Of a stretch of DNA of 64,000 nucleotides, positions 7,881-18,994 are shown piece after piece. The notes beneath the pieces are model-generated. The model worked only from the letters and a program-made list of their open reading frames with translations. It searched no databases and was not told the origin of the DNA. Source of the stretch: Thermococcus onnurineus NA1 (GTDB lineage: Archaea; Methanobacteriota_B; Thermococci; Thermococcales; Thermococcaceae); NCBI RefSeq assembly GCF_000018365.1, contig NC_011529.1, forward strand, positions 310,001-374,000. Direction: 5' to 3'. The position numbers were made by a program, and so were the translations under genes. The first letter of the stretch is position 1, and each line of letters starts with the position of its first letter.

Positions 7881-9929
7881 ATGAAAAAGGCTGCCGCTTT
7901 AATCCTCTTGGGTCTGATGATTTTCTCATTTGCACCTATGGCACACCTAGTAAAATCCGCAACGGTGCCCGAGTACGCCAGCATAACGGGAATCTCGCTT
8001 GGACTAAAAGACAAGGCTGTTCTGGGTCCCTTTGAGGTGCAGTTCATCGACGTTGATATGTACTGGAGCAGGCTGAGCTTCCAGGTCAACGGACCGGATG
8101 GTCCAAAGCTCTACGTTGTGGGGCAAGGCGAGTCGTTTGTTTATCCCGCGGCCGACAACCAGTACCTCAACATTACTCTGACCTGGATCAGATCCGATAC
8201 CAAGACCGCCCTCATCGAGATACAGTCCCCTCTCCAGAAGTTACTCTCTGGCCAGAAGCTCAACGTGGGTGACACAATAAACCTCCCCGAGGGCTTCCCA
8301 CAGATAAGCATTAAACTCACCTCAACCTCGGACACACAGGCTACCTTCCTTGTGACTCTCCCGTACGGCGAGACCCAGACCCTCGTGATAACCGAGGGCT
8401 CTGGTGGAAGCGTTAGGTATAAGCTCGGTGATGTTTACTCCTACTCCAATTACGTTTACATTCACCTCTTAAACACCACAAGCGATGGTCCGGCGACAGT
8501 TGACATCTATGTCCCCAAGGTCGCCTCGACCGACTTCAAGATAGTGAGGGAAGGCGAGGAAGAAACCGCTCCAACGACAACCGTTGAGACGGTTCTCGTT
8601 TACAATGACCTCCTTTACGTCAACGAGAAGCTCCCGATAACCGTTGACAATGTTACCTACTACGTCAAGCTCATATCAGCTACTAGAGGTGCAATTACTG
8701 TTGAAGTCTTCAAAGGTGATCAGAGCCTTGGATCAATGATCCTTGAGATAGGTGATTTTCCCAAAGACGTTCCGAACGCTCCCCTCAAGCTGTCTGTTCA
8801 GAGTGCTGAGCCCGACTATAAGAGGGCTATCATCAGGGTTTACGCTCCCATTGGTGCTCAAGTAACTCCAATCCTTAGGCAGGCCAATGTTATTGCCATG
8901 ATAGATGCCGTTCCTAAGGAGATAATGCTTGGCGACAACCTCGTTGTGGCCATAAATGTCGAGAACCTTGGCAGGGGCGATGCTTACGATGTCAGCGTTG
9001 CAGCTCCAATACCAAACGACTTCGAGCTGGTCAGCATGACAAAAACATGGGCGTTTGAAACACTTCCTGCGTTTACCAAAATGCCTGCCCTTATCTACGT
9101 CCTCAAGCCAACCAAGGTTGGGGAATTTGACATTGGTAAGGTAATAGTCACCTTCTACGACGATAAGAGCCTTGAAACTGGCCAAGAGCGGGTGATATAC
9201 TCCCAGCCTCTCACTGGGATCAAGGTATACGGTATACCTGCCATTGACGTCACAGCCCAGGCCTACAACGGAACGTGGGGAAGCTATGTCACCGCAAATG
9301 TGGGCGATAATGTCACCGTCAGGTTCATCCTCACGGCCGCTGATGGAAATCCGGACTACGAGTTCGTCCAGAACGCCACACTCCTCCTCGACCTGCCCAA
9401 CAGCGTTGATGGCCCCACTGCCGTTGAGGTGGGCACCATAAAGGCAGGCGAAACGAAGACCGTCAGGGTTGACTTCAAGGTCCTTAAGGAGAACCTCACC
9501 AACGTCAAGGCGGTACTTGTTTATGCAGACCCGCTCGGAAATGAACACCAGCTTGAGCTCGGCAATCTCGTCACCATAAACAGCATCCCACCGAGGGTCA
9601 TCGTTAAAGAAGTTCCGGTCTATCCGGGCCCGGAGGAGCTTCCAAAGTACATCAACCAGACCCTTGCCAACATGAGCGATCCAGCCCCAGTTGCCAAGGA
9701 GATAAGTGCAGTCGTCGAGAAGTACAACCCAACGACCAACTACTGGAAGGTTCTGGGAATACTCTTCCTGATACTCGCACTGGTCTTCGGAGGTTTGACC
9801 TACAAGTACTGGGACGAGTCCGAGAAGCTCAGAGAAAAGCTCGAGAGGAAGAAGCACAGGCGCCCAGGCGGACTCCCTAAGAAGGCCGAGGAAGAAGAGC
9901 GGGAAAGCTCTGAAATGGTTGAGCTCTGA
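7881..9929 (+). CDS. Large secreted, membrane-anchored surface protein (S-layer/CARDB-like)
   Basis: This 682-residue protein has a signal peptide (MKKAAALILLGLMIFSFAP and on to about 27). A long beta-rich ectodomain follows, with repeated immunoglobulin-like or CARDB-type segments (for example VAINVENLGRGDAYDVSVAAPIP, residues about 350-400, and VGDNVTVRFILTA). Near the C-terminus is one transmembrane helix (VLGILFLILALVFGGLTY), then a Lys/Arg-rich cytoplasmic tail. It resembles COG1361-type S-layer-associated proteins; the exact role is unknown. The 7866 start is rejected in favour of 7881, which has a well-spaced ribosome site and starts the signal peptide. Confidence 0.8.
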   Translation: MKKAAALILLGLMIFSFAPMAHLVKSATVPEYASITGISLGLKDKAVLGPFEVQFIDVDMYWSRLSFQVNGPDGPKLYVVGQGESFVYPAADNQYLNITLTWIRSDTKTALIEIQSPLQKLLSGQKLNVGDTINLPEGFPQISIKLTSTSDTQATFLVTLPYGETQTLVITEGSGGSVRYKLGDVYSYSNYVYIHLLNTTSDGPATVDIYVPKVASTDFKIVREGEEETAPTTTVETVLVYNDLLYVNEKLPITVDNVTYYVKLISATRGAITVEVFKGDQSLGSMILEIGDFPKDVPNAPLKLSVQSAEPDYKRAIIRVYAPIGAQVTPILRQANVIAMIDAVPKEIMLGDNLVVAINVENLGRGDAYDVSVAAPIPNDFELVSMTKTWAFETLPAFTKMPALIYVLKPTKVGEFDIGKVIVTFYDDKSLETGQERVIYSQPLTGIKVYGIPAIDVTAQAYNGTWGSYVTANVGDNVTVRFILTAADGNPDYEFVQNATLLLDLPNSVDGPTAVEVGTIKAGETKTVRVDFKVLKENLTNVKAVLVYADPLGNEHQLELGNLVTINSIPPRVIVKEVPVYPGPEELPKYINQTLANMSDPAPVAKEISAVVEKYNPTTNYWKVLGILFLILALVFGGLTYKYWDESEKLREKLERKKHRRPGGLPKKAEEEERESSEMVEL

Positions 9930-9988
9930 GCTTTTTTCCTTCTCCTTAAATTTATAAGTCCCTTTTCTCACTCTCCACGGGATGAGAG

Positions 9989-10345
9989 ATGTTCAGGTAC
10001 AAGCAGGTCATGGTCATTAGGAAGGATCTGAAGCTCAGCAAGGGTAAAATGGCGGTTCAAGTCGCCCATGGTGCGGTGACGGCTGCTCTAAAAGTCCAGA
10101 AGGAGAAGCCAGAGTGGTTCAAGGCATGGTTCCATGAGGGACAGAAGAAGGTCGTGGTCAAGGCTGAGAACGAGAGGGAGCTCTTCGAACTGAAGGCCCA
10201 TGCGGAAAAGCTGGGCATACCAACGGCACTTATCAGGGACGCGGGGCTGACGGAGATTCCCCCGGGAACAATAACCTGTTTGGCGGTAGGGCCCGCTCCA
10301 GAGGAGCTCGTTGATAAGGTTACTGGGCATTTAAAGCTGGTGTGA
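9989..10345 (+). CDS. pth2: Peptidyl-tRNA hydrolase, archaeal/eukaryotic type
   Basis: This 118-residue Pth2 releases tRNA from peptidyl-tRNA dropped by ribosomes. Family hallmarks are MVIRKDLKLSKGKMAVQVAHGA near the start, KVVVKAENERELFEL, and the C-terminal TEIPPGTITCLAVGPAPEELVDKVTGHLKL. The length is standard. A TATA box (TTTATAAG near 9950) and GATGAGAG precede the start. Its stop is 3 nt before truD, so two RNA-maintenance genes form an operon. Confidence 0.96.
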   Translation: MFRYKQVMVIRKDLKLSKGKMAVQVAHGAVTAALKVQKEKPEWFKAWFHEGQKKVVVKAENERELFELKAHAEKLGIPTALIRDAGLTEIPPGTITCLAVGPAPEELVDKVTGHLKLV

Positions 10346-10348
10346 GGC

Positions 10349-11599
10349 ATGGACTACCGTGAGTTCTTCTCCCAGTTCAAGTATTTGAGTGAAAAGCCCG
10401 GGATAGGTGGGAGAATAAAAGCCCAGCCGGAGGACTTCATCGTTATGGAAGAGCCTCTGAGGAGTGCCTTTGATGGCAAAAAATATGCGATTTTCCTCCT
10501 CAAAAAGCGCAACTGGGATACGATGGCGGCAGTGAAGGAGATAGCCAAACGTGCTGGAATCTCTTATAAGGACATCGGCTTCGCGGGAACGAAAGACAGA
10601 CATGCCGTGACTTATCAGTACATCAGCGTGCCGCGAGATGCGAAGGAAAAAGTTGAGGCTGTTCGAATCAAAGACATCGAACTCCGCTTTGTTTCCTATG
10701 GGAGAGCTCTCAAACTTGGCCACCTACTTGGGAACCGCTTTAAAATCATCGTTCGCGACGTTGACGAGAGCGCCTTCGAGAGAACGAAGGAAATAGTGAG
10801 AGAGCTCCGCTCGAAGGGAGGCTTCCCCAACTACTTTGGTTATCAGCGCTTCGGTGAGAGACGTGTTACCAACCATCTGATTGGAAAGCTCCTTCTGAAG
10901 GGAGACTTTGAAGGTGCCGCAAGGCTCTTTCTTGGCGCCCATGGAGGGGGAATGGAAGGGGATGAGGCCAGAAAGAACTTCTGGGAGACCGGGGACGTGA
11001 ACAGGGCCCTTGAAGAATTTCCCGGATTCCTCCGCTATGAAAGGGCGATGCTTTACAGGTACAAGGAAACCGGGAGCTGGCGGAAAGCCTTCCTCTCGCT
11101 TCCGCTGCCCATAATGCGTATCTTCATCCACGCCTATCAGTCATACCTCTTTAATCTCTACATCTCCCGGAGAATCGAAGAGGGACTCCCCTTGAATGAG
11201 GCTCTGGTTGGAGACATCGTCGTCCAGATTAAAGGGGGTATCCCCTACCGCGACAGAACCTACCGCGTCACAGAGACGAACATCGACTTTGTGAAGGAAA
11301 AAATCCGCAAGGACGAAGCCATGGTTTCGGGACCGCTTTTTGGCTTCTCGATGAGACGAGCCAGGGGCGTCCCGGGAAGGCTTGAAGAGGAGCTCCTCGC
11401 TGAGGAAAACCTCTCACTAAAAGACTTCAAGAGACTCCCGAAGCCAATGGCTGAGCCTGGCGGGAGGAGGGAGCTCCTCATAAGGCCCCTCGGCCTGACT
11501 TACGGCTATGTTCCGAGCGTAGGGATGTGCTTCCGCTTTTTCCTGCCCAAGGGGGTTTACGCCACGAGCGTTCTGAGGGAGATAATGAAAGATCATTAG
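10349..11599 (+). CDS. truD: tRNA pseudouridine(13) synthase TruD
   Basis: This 416-residue enzyme isomerises U13 of tRNA to pseudouridine. The catalytic TruD motif [14 protein letters not shown] is near residue 75-88, and the family motif [12 protein letters not shown] is near 160. A TRUD insertion domain lies between the two halves, and [20 protein letters not shown] closes the core. The length agrees with archaeal TruD. It follows pth2 by 3 nt with GTGTGAGGC as ribosome site. Confidence 0.95.
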   Translation: MDYREFFSQFKYLSEKPGIGGRIKAQPEDFIVMEEPLRSAFDGKKYAIFLLKKRNWDTMAAVKEIAKRAGISYKDIGFAGTKDRHAVTYQYISVPRDAKEKVEAVRIKDIELRFVSYGRALKLGHLLGNRFKIIVRDVDESAFERTKEIVRELRSKGGFPNYFGYQRFGERRVTNHLIGKLLLKGDFEGAARLFLGAHGGGMEGDEARKNFWETGDVNRALEEFPGFLRYERAMLYRYKETGSWRKAFLSLPLPIMRIFIHAYQSYLFNLYISRRIEEGLPLNEALVGDIVVQIKGGIPYRDRTYRVTETNIDFVKEKIRKDEAMVSGPLFGFSMRRARGVPGRLEEELLAEENLSLKDFKRLPKPMAEPGGRRELLIRPLGLTYGYVPSVGMCFRFFLPKGVYATSVLREIMKDH

Positions 11600-11663
11600 C
11601 CACCACAAGAATGAGAAGAAACCCTTTTATCGGTGGCCGTTGAGTGGCCTCAGGGTGAGGAGA

Positions 11664-12371
11664 ATGATTAAAGCCATATCCCTAGACATTGATGGCACCA
11701 TCACCTATCCCGACAGGCGGCTTCACGAGGATGCTCTAAAGGCCATAAGGCTCGCCGAGAGCCTCGGTGTCCCAGTCATGCTTGTCACGGGCAATTCCGT
11801 GCCGTTTGCTGAGGCAATGGCAATAATGATAGGAATCACAGGCCCGGTCGTGGCCGAAGATGGCGGTGCTCTCTCGGTAAAGGACGGCCGCTTGAGAAAG
11901 AGGATATACCTCACAACGATGGACGAGGAGTGGATCCTCTGGAGCGAGATAAAGAGGCGCTATCCCGAGGCGGTTCTCAGCTTCTCAATGCCCGAAAGAA
12001 AGGCGGGTCTCGTCATACTGCGTACGATTCCAGTTGAGGCTGTTAGGGCACTCATTGAGGAGCTTGGACTCAACCTCATAGCAGTGGATTCTGGCTTCGC
12101 GATACACATCAAGAAGCCCTGGATAAACAAGGGGGCGGGCATAGAGAAGGCCTGCGAGATTCTCGGCATAAGTCCGAAAGAAGTTGCTCACGTTGGCGAC
12201 GGCGAGAACGACCTCGATGCGTTCCGCGTGGTTGGTTATCGCGTGGCCGTCGGGCAGGCCCCAGAGACACTGAAAGCTGAAGCCGACTATGTGACGCAGG
12301 CGACCTATGGCAAGGGAGGGGCGGAAGCGGTGATGCACATCCTCAGGAAGTTCGGATATCTAGGTGATTGA
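11664..12371 (+). CDS. Phosphoglycolate phosphatase, archaeal HAD type
   Basis: This 235-residue HAD subfamily IIB protein has DIDGTI near residue 8, VTGNS as motif II, a C2 cap, an [12 protein letters not shown] lysine region, and [10 protein letters not shown] as motif IV. This is the TA0175-type archaeal phosphoglycolate phosphatase, which removes 2-phosphoglycolate formed during DNA repair or metabolism. An upstream TTG frame from 11640 exists, but the ATG at 11664 has GGTGAGG 5 nt upstream and gives the standard start. Confidence 0.88.
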   Translation: MIKAISLDIDGTITYPDRRLHEDALKAIRLAESLGVPVMLVTGNSVPFAEAMAIMIGITGPVVAEDGGALSVKDGRLRKRIYLTTMDEEWILWSEIKRRYPEAVLSFSMPERKAGLVILRTIPVEAVRALIEELGLNLIAVDSGFAIHIKKPWINKGAGIEKACEILGISPKEVAHVGDGENDLDAFRVVGYRVAVGQAPETLKAEADYVTQATYGKGGAEAVMHILRKFGYLGD

Positions 12372-12372
12372 A

Positions 12373-12557
12373 ATGGACATCAAAATAAGGGTTGCTACGT
12401 TGGATGACGTTGAGAGCATAGTCGGGGTGCACACCGCCGGTGAAGACCTCTCTGGTCTTTCTGTGAGGGGCCAGTGCTCGATGAAGACATGGCGGATGCG
12501 CTGGATGCGGAAAAGAAGGGGGACGTCCCAATAATTGGGAAAAGATTGGGGCATTAA
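12373..12557 (+). pseudogene. Remnant of a GNAT acetyltransferase gene fused to a second frame
   Basis: An ATG 2 bp after the phosphatase stop opens a frame whose first 31 residues read like the start of a GNAT N-acetyltransferase (IRVATLDDVESIVGVHTAGE). The frame then becomes Arg/Trp-rich nonsense and stops at 12534. From about 12468 the -1 frame reads sensibly as VLDEDMADALDAEKKGDVPI and continues to TAA at 12555-12557. The acetyl-CoA-binding part of a GNAT (about 100 residues) is missing. The simplest reading is an internal deletion that joined two coding pieces out of frame. Its end overlaps the stop of the convergent amidohydrolase. Confidence 0.55.
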
Positions 12558-13702
12558 TCCTTCAGAAACTCAAACGCCAAGGCCACTTCCATCGCTGTTC
12601 CGAGGTGAAGGACGTCCTCATCAACGTCGAACTTCGGATGGTGGTGGGGATGAACTATTCCCTTCCCCTCGTTCCTTATTCCAAGCGCCAAGAAAGCCCC
12701 CGGAACCCTCTGGAGATAGTAGGCAAAGTCTTCTGCGCCCATCGACATCGCGACATCGCCGTGCCTGAGGCGGTACTTCTCGGCCACCTTTCTCGCGAAG
12801 TCCGCCATTGCCTTGTCGTTTATCGTTGGCGGAACGAGGTCGTTGATGCTGAACTCGGCTCGTGCGCCATGGGTTTTGGCAACGCCTTCTATTATCTCGG
12901 CCATCCTTTTCTTTATCATCTCTCCAACCTCTGGCTTGTAGTAGCGGAAGGTTCCTTTTAGGGTAACTTCCTCGGGAATAACGTTGAAGGTTGTCCCGCC
13001 GTTTATGGCCGTAACGCTAACAACTCCCGTCTCGATTGGGTTAACGTTCCTGCTCACTATCGTCTGAAGGGCCAGAACGGTTTCAGCGGCTATTGGTATG
13101 GGGTCAATTGCCTCGTGGGGAGAAGCACCATGTCCGCCCTTTCCGATTACCTTCGCTTCGAAAAAGCCAGCTCCTGCCAAAAACGGTCCGTCTCTGATGC
13201 CTATTATTCCGCTGGGCAGATCCATCCAGACGTGGAAGCCAAAGATGGCATCGACTCCATCGAGAGCTCCTCCCTCTATCATCTTCAGTGCCCCGTTGCC
13301 ACCTTCCTCTGCCGGCTGGAAGATTAGGCGAACCTTTCCACCCAGCTCGTCCGCATGCTCTGCTATTATCTTCGCCGCCCCGAGGAGCATGGCAGTGTGA
13401 GCATCGTGGCCGCAGGCGTGCATCTTTCCGGGAATTCTCGACCTGTAGGGAACGTCGTTCTCTTCCTGGACAGGCAGAGCGTCCATATCCGCGCGGAGGG
13501 CTATAGTCTTCTCTCCCTCGCCGATGTCCCCTATTATCCCAGTGCCGACGCGCTTTATTTTGTATCCCCACTCACGAAGGTGCTCCTCGACGATTCTGGA
13601 AGTCCGTTCCTCTTCGTATTTTAGCTCTGGATGCATATGAAAGTCTCTTCTCCAGGCTATTATCTCGTCTTTAATTTTCAGGGCCTCTTCAATGGGGTTC
13701 AT
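12554..13702 (-). CDS. M20-family amidohydrolase/N-acyl-amino-acid carboxypeptidase
   Basis: This 382-residue protein is a zinc metallopeptidase of the IAP/CpsA type that cleaves N-acyl amino acids or short peptides. Metal and catalytic motifs include RADMDALP, the HACGHDAHTAMLLGAA cluster near 105, the EE pair in FQPAEEGG, and the C-terminal HHHPKFDVDEDVL. The dimerisation (lid) domain is at about 185-300. The length is typical. The ATG at 13702 follows GGTGAT. The gene is convergent with the GNAT remnant and divergent from the tRNA genes. Confidence 0.9.
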   Translation of the reverse strand: MNPIEEALKIKDEIIAWRRDFHMHPELKYEEERTSRIVEEHLREWGYKIKRVGTGIIGDIGEGEKTIALRADMDALPVQEENDVPYRSRIPGKMHACGHDAHTAMLLGAAKIIAEHADELGGKVRLIFQPAEEGGNGALKMIEGGALDGVDAIFGFHVWMDLPSGIIGIRDGPFLAGAGFFEAKVIGKGGHGASPHEAIDPIPIAAETVLALQTIVSRNVNPIETGVVSVTAINGGTTFNVIPEEVTLKGTFRYYKPEVGEMIKKRMAEIIEGVAKTHGARAEFSINDLVPPTINDKAMADFARKVAEKYRLRHGDVAMSMGAEDFAYYLQRVPGAFLALGIRNEGKGIVHPHHHPKFDVDEDVLHLGTAMEVALAFEFLKD

Positions 13703-13770
13703 GGTATCACCGCATCAACCTCGACAAACACCCATATTAGCTTTTCGATGCCCATCTAAAGAGACCAAAA

Positions 13771-13780
13771 AATTTATAAA
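13771..13780 (+). promoter_or_regulatory. TATA box of the tRNA-Ala/tRNA-Val pair
   Basis: AATTTATAAA with an A-rich BRE (13765-13771) lies about 40 bp before the first tRNA base, the usual spacing for an archaeal tRNA promoter. No second box separates the two tRNAs, so they are probably one transcript. Confidence 0.7.
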
Positions 13781-13817
13781 TCCACCCTGGTAGGTGATTA
13801 CGGCGTCGATGGGAAGT

Positions 13818-13895
<78 letters not shown>

Positions 13896-13905
13896 TCCTT
13901 GGGTT

Positions 13906-13983
13906 GGGCCCGTGGTCTAGACTGGTTATGACGCCACCCTGACAAGGTGGAGGTCCGGGGTTCGAATCCCCGCGGGCCCACCA
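13906..13983 (+). tRNA. tRNA-Val (GAC), CCA encoded
   Basis: It starts 10 nt after tRNA-Ala. Acceptor GGGCCCG pairs with CGGGCCC; the anticodon stem CCACC/GGTGG holds loop CTGACAA, anticodon GAC; T loop TTCGAAT; discriminator A and encoded CCA. I did not see a second copy of its 3' end downstream that would mark an integrated element. Confidence 0.95.
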
Positions 13984-13990
13984 GTTCTAC

Positions 13991-14012
13991 AAACTTCGCC
14001 TGCGTGAAGTTT
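13991..14012. repeat. Single stem-loop related to the 14264-14382 element
   Basis: AAACTTC (13991-13997) and GAAGTTT (14006-14012) form a 7-bp stem around an 8-nt loop. The segment TTCGCCTGCG (13995-14004) recurs exactly at 14319-14328 inside the larger element, so the two seem to belong to one repeat family. It could also help terminate the tRNA transcript. Confidence 0.6.
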
Positions 14013-14263
14013 GATCAAGGTTGGTGATTCTTTTTTGAGGCGTTTCTTTGAGAGGATTTGCCTTTTTGAGTGTGGTTTTTGGTGAAGGATTCCTTTTTTG
14101 AAGTTGCTTTATTTGACGTGGGTTTTCTTCCGCGCTTCTTTGGAGCGCTTTAATGGTTTAAACCCGCGTTTTGAGGCTTGTGAAATGCGAATTCCAGCTT
14201 AAAATAGCAGTTTGGTAGTGCAAACCCTTTCAACTGCACCTTTGGGGAGAAGAATCACAAACT

Positions 14264-14382
14264 TTGATGAAACTTTGCTCTGCAAAGTTTCTTTGGTCAA
14301 GCTTTTTCTAAAAGCTTGTTCGCCTGCGCGACGTCGAGCAAAGCTCGACGCGAGGGACGATAGTCTCGTAGAGTTTCATCAA
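14264..14382. repeat. Compound inverted-repeat element with four nested hairpins
   Basis: The outer ends TTGATGAAACT (14264-14274) and AGTTTCATCAA (14372-14382) are perfect inverted repeats. Inside lie a 10-bp stem with a TCT loop (14269-14291, sharing bases with the outer repeat), a 9-bp stem with a TCT loop (14298-14318), an 8-bp stem with an AAA loop (14332-14350) and a bulged GAC/GTC stem with a GATA loop (14351-14368). No ORF is present. It could be a MITE-like or REP-like repeat, or a structured RNA gene. The pairing is read directly; the function is unknown. Confidence 0.7.
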
Positions 14383-14601
14383 GCTAGTATGTCGCTTTTG
14401 GATTGCTAATTCCTAGGAGTGGTTTCTACAATCAATGGCCATTTTGCAGTATTTCACTTCAACACGGCGCCCGAAGGACGTCAGAATAAAAATGAAACCC
14501 CACAAGCTGCCGTTTATATTGATAAACTCGTTGGAGGGTGCCATATTAGAGTTGCATGCCGTTCTGATTTTATGTTATATGAGCAGTAAAAACTTTCCGC
14601 C

Positions 14602-14624
14602 AGCGCTTGCCGAAGGCAAGGGCT
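14602..14624. repeat. Hairpin upstream of the DUF357 gene
   Basis: AGC-G-CTTGCC, loop GAA, GGCAAG-G-GCT: nine pairs with one G-G mismatch. It lies just 5' of the DUF357 TATA box and so upstream of that transcript. It may be the end of a transcript or another member of the local hairpin repeats. Confidence 0.45.
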
Positions 14625-14636
14625 AATGGGATAAGG

Positions 14637-14644
14637 TTTATAAG
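14637..14644 (+). promoter_or_regulatory. TATA box of the DUF357-DUF555 operon
   Basis: TTTATAAG lies about 35-40 nt before the GTG start at 14677, so the leader is short; GTGAGGCGAG serves as ribosome site. Confidence 0.65.
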
Positions 14645-14676
14645 ATTCCTTCCTTACCAACCGTGAGGCGAGACCG

Positions 14677-14964
14677 GTGGAGCGAGAGATAACCGAGGAA
14701 AAGCTCCAGAAGTACTTTAGAATCACTGAGGAGGCGCTTAGGACGCTTGAGATAGCTGTCCACGAAAAGAGTCTTTTGAGGAGCGTTGCGGAGGACTTCC
14801 TCACTATGGCGAGGAGCTATTTTGAAGACGCTAAATACTACTACAAGAAAGGCGACTATGTAACGGCTTTCGCCGCGCTCAACTACGCCCACGGCTTTAT
14901 CGATGCTGGGGTAAGGCTCGGAGTCTTTAGGGGAGAAGACGATAGGCTATTTGCTTTTGGCTGA
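14677..14964 (+). CDS. DUF357 helical protein
   Basis: This 95-residue all-alpha protein begins at a GTG and matches the archaeal DUF357 family: an amphipathic helix with [16 protein letters not shown], then [39 protein letters not shown], a TPR-like helical hairpin. The biochemical role is unknown. It is followed after 12 nt by the DUF555 gene, a neighbour commonly found with it in Thermococcales, which supports both calls. Confidence 0.85.
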   Translation: MEREITEEKLQKYFRITEEALRTLEIAVHEKSLLRSVAEDFLTMARSYFEDAKYYYKKGDYVTAFAALNYAHGFIDAGVRLGVFRGEDDRLFAFG

Positions 14965-14976
14965 GAGGTGGGAGCG

Positions 14977-15357
14977 ATGGGAGATTACGTAGTCGTTTTG
15001 GAGGCGCCGATTATAGTCAGGGATGTCGAAACGAGTGAGGATGCCATAAACGTTGCTGTCTCGAAGGTTGCCAAAGCGCTCAACAAGGAAAAGCTTGACT
15101 TCGTGAGGGTGGAGATTGGTTACTCCCAGTGCCCGGTCTGCGGCGCCCACTTCGAGAGCGCTTTCGTGATCGGTTCGGTCGGACTCGTAGGCATGTACCT
15201 CACGATTAAGGTTTACAATGCCCAGACCATAGAGCACGCCGAGAGGATAGCGAAGGCCGTCATCGGGAAGGCCCTCAAGAAGGTTCCGCTCAAGGTTTAT
15301 GAAATTAGGGAGCTGACAGAAGAGGAAGAGGGTGAAGGAGTGGAGTTTGAGGAATGA
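14977..15357 (+). CDS. DUF555 (UPF0212) protein
   Basis: This 126-residue protein starts MGDYVVVLEAPIIVRDVET and has one CPVCGAHFES motif (about residues 50-60), as in the UPF0212 archaeal family. A GTG three codons upstream is possible, but the ATG at 14977 follows GAGGTGGG with normal spacing. An acidic C-terminal tail (EEEEGEG) ends 6 nt before the convergent membrane-protein gene. The function is unknown. Confidence 0.85.
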   Translation: MGDYVVVLEAPIIVRDVETSEDAINVAVSKVAKALNKEKLDFVRVEIGYSQCPVCGAHFESAFVIGSVGLVGMYLTIKVYNAQTIEHAERIAKAVIGKALKKVPLKVYEIRELTEEEEGEGVEFEE

Positions 15358-15363
15358 TTACGG

Positions 15364-16263
15364 CTATCCTGTCTTTTCTCCCTCAGTTCCGCCGAGATAA
15401 ACAACGAGAGCCGCAAGACTGTCCAACATGTACTTCACGAGACCAAGCAGCGCCAGAATTGCCGCGCTCCAAATGCCTAGGTAATGAGTATAAGCCGCCT
15501 CGAACAGCCAGCCGACGATCATAATTAGAAGACCAAGCACGGTGTATCCACCGGGGCATCTTTTGGCGGTTCTTAGAATCTCCTCTATAGGGATAACAAG
15601 GCGCGTGAAGTAGTAGGTGGGGGTCACCAGTGAGAGTGCGGGCATTATCAGGAAAGCCACCAGCATTATTCCAAGCTCGCCGAAAATCGCTGCTAAAGAT
15701 ACTGCGAGGATGACGCCGATTAGAAACACCGCCAGCAGGGTCGTCAACTCCGCTATAATAAGCCCAGGAATTGAGTTGAGTCCCTTCAAGAGGGCATCTC
15801 TAAGGGCCGGCTCTGTGCCCTTCATGAGGAGGTATTCCGTGTCAACGAGAACGTAGTTGAAGTACAGCATCAGAACCGCCAGGAGGGGAAGAAGTGGAAT
15901 CACCTTGTGAAGATCATCCAGTGTTCTTCTCCTAGCATCTTGAAACTTCTCGTATGTGTCCCTGTAAACCACCAAACCTTTGTATGTTGTTGTCGAGATG
16001 TTGGGACGGTAGTATTCGTTATCACAGGTCGCATTGATTCTCTCAAAGATGCCGGAATTCATTGAGTATATCTGGTGGCAGACCATTGCATCGTGCTCCT
16101 TCACCATTTGCATCTCAAAGGACTTCAGCTCGCTGTAATCTTCCATAAGGGGCTTGAAGATAGGGAAGAACAAGACATAGGTCACGAGAATGGCCAGCAG
16201 CAGGACTGCCCAGAACTTCCAACTATTGAGAGTTCTAATTAGATCGTTAGTTGAAATTGGCAT
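15364..16263 (-). CDS. Polytopic membrane protein of unknown function
   Basis: This 299-residue protein has one membrane helix near residues 17-36, an extracytoplasmic loop of about 85 residues with two Cys, and then about five further membrane helices (near 120-140, 165-190, 193-212, 240-260, 265-290). I do not recognise the family. The start at 16263 lies downstream of an AT-rich region. It converges with DUF555 and diverges from pyrG. A second multi-helix membrane protein flanks pyrG on the other side, but the two do not look alike in sequence. Confidence 0.7.
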   Translation of the reverse strand: MPISTNDLIRTLNSWKFWAVLLLAILVTYVLFFPIFKPLMEDYSELKSFEMQMVKEHDAMVCHQIYSMNSGIFERINATCDNEYYRPNISTTTYKGLVVYRDTYEKFQDARRRTLDDLHKVIPLLPLLAVLMLYFNYVLVDTEYLLMKGTEPALRDALLKGLNSIPGLIIAELTTLLAVFLIGVILAVSLAAIFGELGIMLVAFLIMPALSLVTPTYYFTRLVIPIEEILRTAKRCPGGYTVLGLLIMIVGWLFEAAYTHYLGIWSAAILALLGLVKYMLDSLAALVVYLGGTEGEKTG

Positions 16264-16336
16264 AGTTACATCTGATAAAAGTACATTGAACCCTTCTTAA
16301 AATTTCTGGTGTCAAACCTCATCGGATCTCAACAAA

Positions 16337-16346
16337 GCTTTTAAGC
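16337..16346 (+). promoter_or_regulatory. TATA box of pyrG
   Basis: GCTTTTAAGC lies about 45 nt before the ATG at 16389, with GGAGGT at 16378-16383 as ribosome site. Confidence 0.6.
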
Positions 16347-16355
16347 ACTCATTAA

Positions 16356-18877
<2,522 letters not shown>

Positions 18878-18932
18878 ACCACCACCCGATGGAGTAATGG
18901 GGACAAGGCTTTAAAAAATTCTTCCAGAAAAA

Positions 18933-18942
18933 GCTTATAAAC
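18933..18942 (+). promoter_or_regulatory. TATA box of rps8e
   Basis: GCTTATAAAC with an A-rich BRE (18925-18931) lies about 55 nt before the ATG at 18995. The ribosome site is AGGTGAG. Confidence 0.65.
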
Positions 18943-18994
18943 GAACCGCCCAAAGTGGCGATAGGTTAAAGATTAAGCTCATGAGGTGAGATAA

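Larger units (their letters stand above)
13984..14676. other. Gene-free stretch of about 690 bp rich in hairpins
   Basis: Between tRNA-Val and the DUF357 gene I find no ORF with a credible ribosome site or coding bias. The stretch holds the hairpins at 13991-14012 and 14132-14148 (GCGCTTC/GGAGCGC), the compound element at 14264-14382, and the hairpin at 14602-14624. T-runs such as the one in ATTCTTTTTTGAGG near 14027-14040 may end the tRNA transcript. The base composition is more AT-rich than its surroundings. A position next to tRNA genes is typical for decayed integrated elements. Confidence 0.6.

Noticed and set aside
8733..9971. 412-residue reverse frame opposite the surface protein
   Set aside because: Long shadow frame on a GC-rich gene; no start signal, and the forward frame has a signal peptide and membrane anchor.
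14212..14409. 65-residue ORF in the gene-free stretch
   Set aside because: It covers the compound hairpin element, has no ribosome site and its translation reads through the inverted repeats.
13906..14676. Possible integrated element bounded by a tRNA-Val direct repeat
   Set aside because: I could not find a second copy of the tRNA-Val 3' end downstream, nor any integrase fragment.
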